A stretch of 64,000 bases of DNA, from the NCBI GenBank assembly GCA_029204225.1, contig CM055097.1, positions 27,189,039 through 27,253,038 of the forward strand. Direction: 5' to 3'. Numbering within the stretch: position 1 is the first letter of the stretch; the number at the start of each line of letters is the position of its first letter. Source of the DNA: Diphasiastrum complanatum. Taxonomy: Eukaryota > Streptophyta > Lycopodiopsida > Lycopodiales > Lycopodiaceae. Under the pieces are notes generated by a model. That model saw nothing but the letters and a program-made list of their open reading frames with translations, was not told the DNA's origin and did not search any database. Below are positions 62,039 to 64,000 of the stretch, piece after piece. The position numbers and the translations under genes are program-made.

Positions 62039-62863
62039 AGAAAAAGTTAGTTTGCCACATATCTTAGTTTGCATGCAACATGCAAGATGCATGCATGACA
62101 AACTAGACACATGCAATTAGACATGCAAATTGCCACCTACCCTGGACACTTGGCAATAGCATGCAATGTATTGTACATACATCATTTCTTATAAATAGAA
62201 CCTCCACGATTTGGAGGAGTGTGATTTGTGGAATAATCTTCCATTCTTCATCATTTTGTTGTCTCCTCCATCTCAGATTGTGTAGTAGCTCGCAGGCGGA
62301 TCTGATCAGGAGTTTTGCTAGTTTCTCCCGCAATTCTTGTCAGATTTGCATGAAATCTGTTGCAAACTGTTGGTTAGAAGAGGGCGCTCCATCTCAGATC
62401 TTCTCCCACTCAATTTTCACTACTTTGGAAGCAGGGCAGCCATCCAACCATTTGGAGTAGGGCGCTGGATCTGGTTTCCATGCTTCATCTCTTTCATTAA
62501 TTGTCAGAATTGAATAGGATCTTTTGCCAGTGGTTTCTCTTGCGTAGGCTCTTTCTCTCATAGTGAATTGAAGTCATATAGAAGCTGATCAGAATCTGAT
62601 TTTTCAGATCTGAGGCACCTATTTGAAGAGGCCAGCAAGTAGGAAAAAGTCCACATCTTGATTCATTCAATAGACAATGAATAGAGTTCAAAGAGGATTG
62701 AATTAGGATCATTCTTATGATCTATAGCTTGCTGTTCTATGTGTATTTCAGATGCATGTTTCATTCCTAGATCTGTTAGGCTCAAGTTGTCCTTGAAAAT
62801 AGCATTTCTAGGGTCTTGAATCCAGATTTTGAGCTATTCTAGCATTCTTGGTTTTGACAACAG
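62033..62863 (+). repeat. possible LTR/leader upstream of PBS-like site
   Basis: Plus-strand region with TATAAATAGAACC at about 62190 (TATA), followed at 62864 by TGGTATCAGAGCT, a perfect tRNA-Met PBS core, and a second site TGGTATCAAAGCC at 62936. The left boundary at TGGGGGAG is inferred from its recurrence at 63036. There is no coding sequence. Confidence 0.45.
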
Positions 62864-63035
62864 TGGTATCAGAGCTTGCATGTTGCTTAAATCTTCATGC
62901 ATGTCTGTTTCCTAGCGTCATTCATTCTACAACAATGGTATCAAAGCCAGGTTGGCTCTATTCAAAACATAGATTGCCGAAGTAGTGTCTAATTCAAGTA
63001 GGCCTTGTGATTAGGATCTTTTAGCAATGTACCTA

Positions 63036-63351
63036 TGGGGGAGAAAAAGTTAGTTTTGTAAGTTATGTAAATTAGTGCAAGTGGCCCACTTGGCCAAGTA
63101 GCTCACTCCTATGGTTGACACCTAGACTTTCCATGCATGTAAAGGAGGTGCTTGCCTCACAAGGGATTTGGAGGACCCACGCCCTCCTCTGTCTCTCTAG
63201 CAATTCATTTCTTCTTGAGACTTTTGAGTTTGTGAGGTGCTTATGCAATTCCCCTTGTGTGATATTTCCCATAGCCAAGTTTCTCAAGCTTTCATAGTTG
63301 ATCTAGCATTTGAGTTAAGATACTCCATAGCTAGGTCTTGTAAATCTTCAT
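63036..63351 (+). repeat. 5' LTR of copia element D
   Basis: About 316 bp from TGGGGGAGAAAAAG to AAATCTTCA, directly followed by a perfect PBS. The exact left end is uncertain because TGTAAGTTATG at 63057 is an alternative. Confidence 0.55.
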
Positions 63352-63364
63352 GGTATCAGAGCAG
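63352..63364 (+). other. primer binding site of copia element D
   Basis: TGGTATCAGAGCA, matching the tRNA-Met complement. Confidence 0.85.
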
Positions 63365-63807
63365 GTTGTCTAGCCTGTGAGTCTGTGAGTGAGAAAAACT
63401 TCAGTGCTTAGATTCTTGAGAAGATTCTCATCTTCTACAAGCTCGAAAGAGGGAGCATTTGATCTACAGGTGTCAGATCAGGTGGAGTCTTGCACTGTTG
63501 GAGAGCTATTGGCAAGGGGAGTGGGATGATCCAAAAACTTTCTAAATCTGGCTAAGTTTTGGGGAGTCTTTCTGGAGGAGCTTACACAAAAGTAGGGCGC
63601 ACTTTCTGTAGGGGCTTCTGGTTTCTGTTCTTGTGGGGCCTAGTGCTTGTGCTAGTGACCACACCAAGTGGCAAAGACAAAAGCAGGAGCTGAAGGGTTG
63701 CCTTGAAGTGGCTACATACCCTAGTTTGGGGTCAAACCCTTGTTGCTGGAAGTTGTTCTTTTCTGATCTTTTTCAGGTTGAGCTTCTGTTTAAGCACAGA
63801 TTTTAGC

Positions 63808-64000
63808 ATGGCTAGTCTTGGGGAGAGTTTGCTGGGTGAATCTAGCAAACTAGATGGCACAAACTACAGAGTGTGGAAGTTCAAGATAGCTAATATCTTG
63901 ATGGACAAGAATTGCTGGGAGGTGATGACAGGTACAGAACCTGTACCAACATCTGATCCTGAATTGAAGGACTACATGACCAGGAGACAGAAAGCTCATA
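63808..64000 (+). CDS. copia gag, N-terminal part, continues beyond the window
   Basis: The ATG at 63808, 444 bp after the PBS, opens MASLGESLLGESSKLDGTNY, then RVWKFKIANILMDKNCWEVM, and remains open through 64 codons to the window end. LxGxNYxxWKxxIxxxL is the standard N-terminus of copia Gag (DUF4219/UBN2 type). No stops are seen, so this element may be better preserved than the others here. Confidence 0.85.
   Translation, partial: MASLGESLLGESSKLDGTNYRVWKFKIANILMDKNCWEVMTGTEPVPTSDPELKDYMTRRQKAH

Overview
This window is repeat-rich plant nuclear DNA, most likely from a seed plant with a large genome. The evidence is the density of Ty1/copia and Ty3/gypsy remnants at many stages of decay, tRNA-Met-type primer binding sites, a plant-type LINE, hAT fragments, long dinucleotide microsatellites, and a host gene whose compact exons are separated by introns packed with transposons. 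Such transposon-inflated introns are typical of gymnosperms. That placement is an inference; no sequence here identifies the species.

Layout. (1) 1-8033: nested copia elements on the minus strand. A complete 5.8 kb element with 650 bp LTRs (211-5983, target duplication TCATT) sits inside the pol gene of an older copia element whose 5' LTR is at 7275-8033. The inner element has gag, protease, integrase and RNase H, but its reverse transcriptase is replaced by about 0.9 kb of unrelated sequence that stays open in frame with the integrase. (2) 8043-9633: exons of a Ulp1-like cysteine protease on the plus strand, converging on a broken unrecognised gene on the minus strand. (3) 9.6-28 kb: mostly old unassigned sequence with LTR debris, a cluster of CACGTG/CATGTG dyads, degenerate telomere-like repeats, large CA/CT/TA microsatellites and a solo LTR with target duplication TTATG. 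(4) About 28.4 to beyond 46.3 kb: a host gene for an AAA-type ATPase on the plus strand. The exons at 44.7-46.3 kb are well supported and phase-consistent; those at 28.4 and 33.4 kb are tentative. Its introns hold gypsy, LINE, copia and tandemly duplicated gypsy fragments. The ATPase catalytic exons are not found before the window ends. (5) 46.3-61.5 kb: hAT remnants, an internally deleted copia element, a degenerate gypsy element of about 6.6 kb, and a truncated copia pol joined to a BED zinc-finger fragment. (6) 62-64 kb: LTR and leader sequences ending in the start of a plus-strand copia gag that runs off the window.

No CRISPR array, rRNA, tRNA or prokaryotic feature was recognised. The only genes likely to serve the host are the AAA ATPase and possibly the Ulp1-like locus. 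The most unusual item is the copia element whose reverse transcriptase has been exchanged for a foreign open frame.
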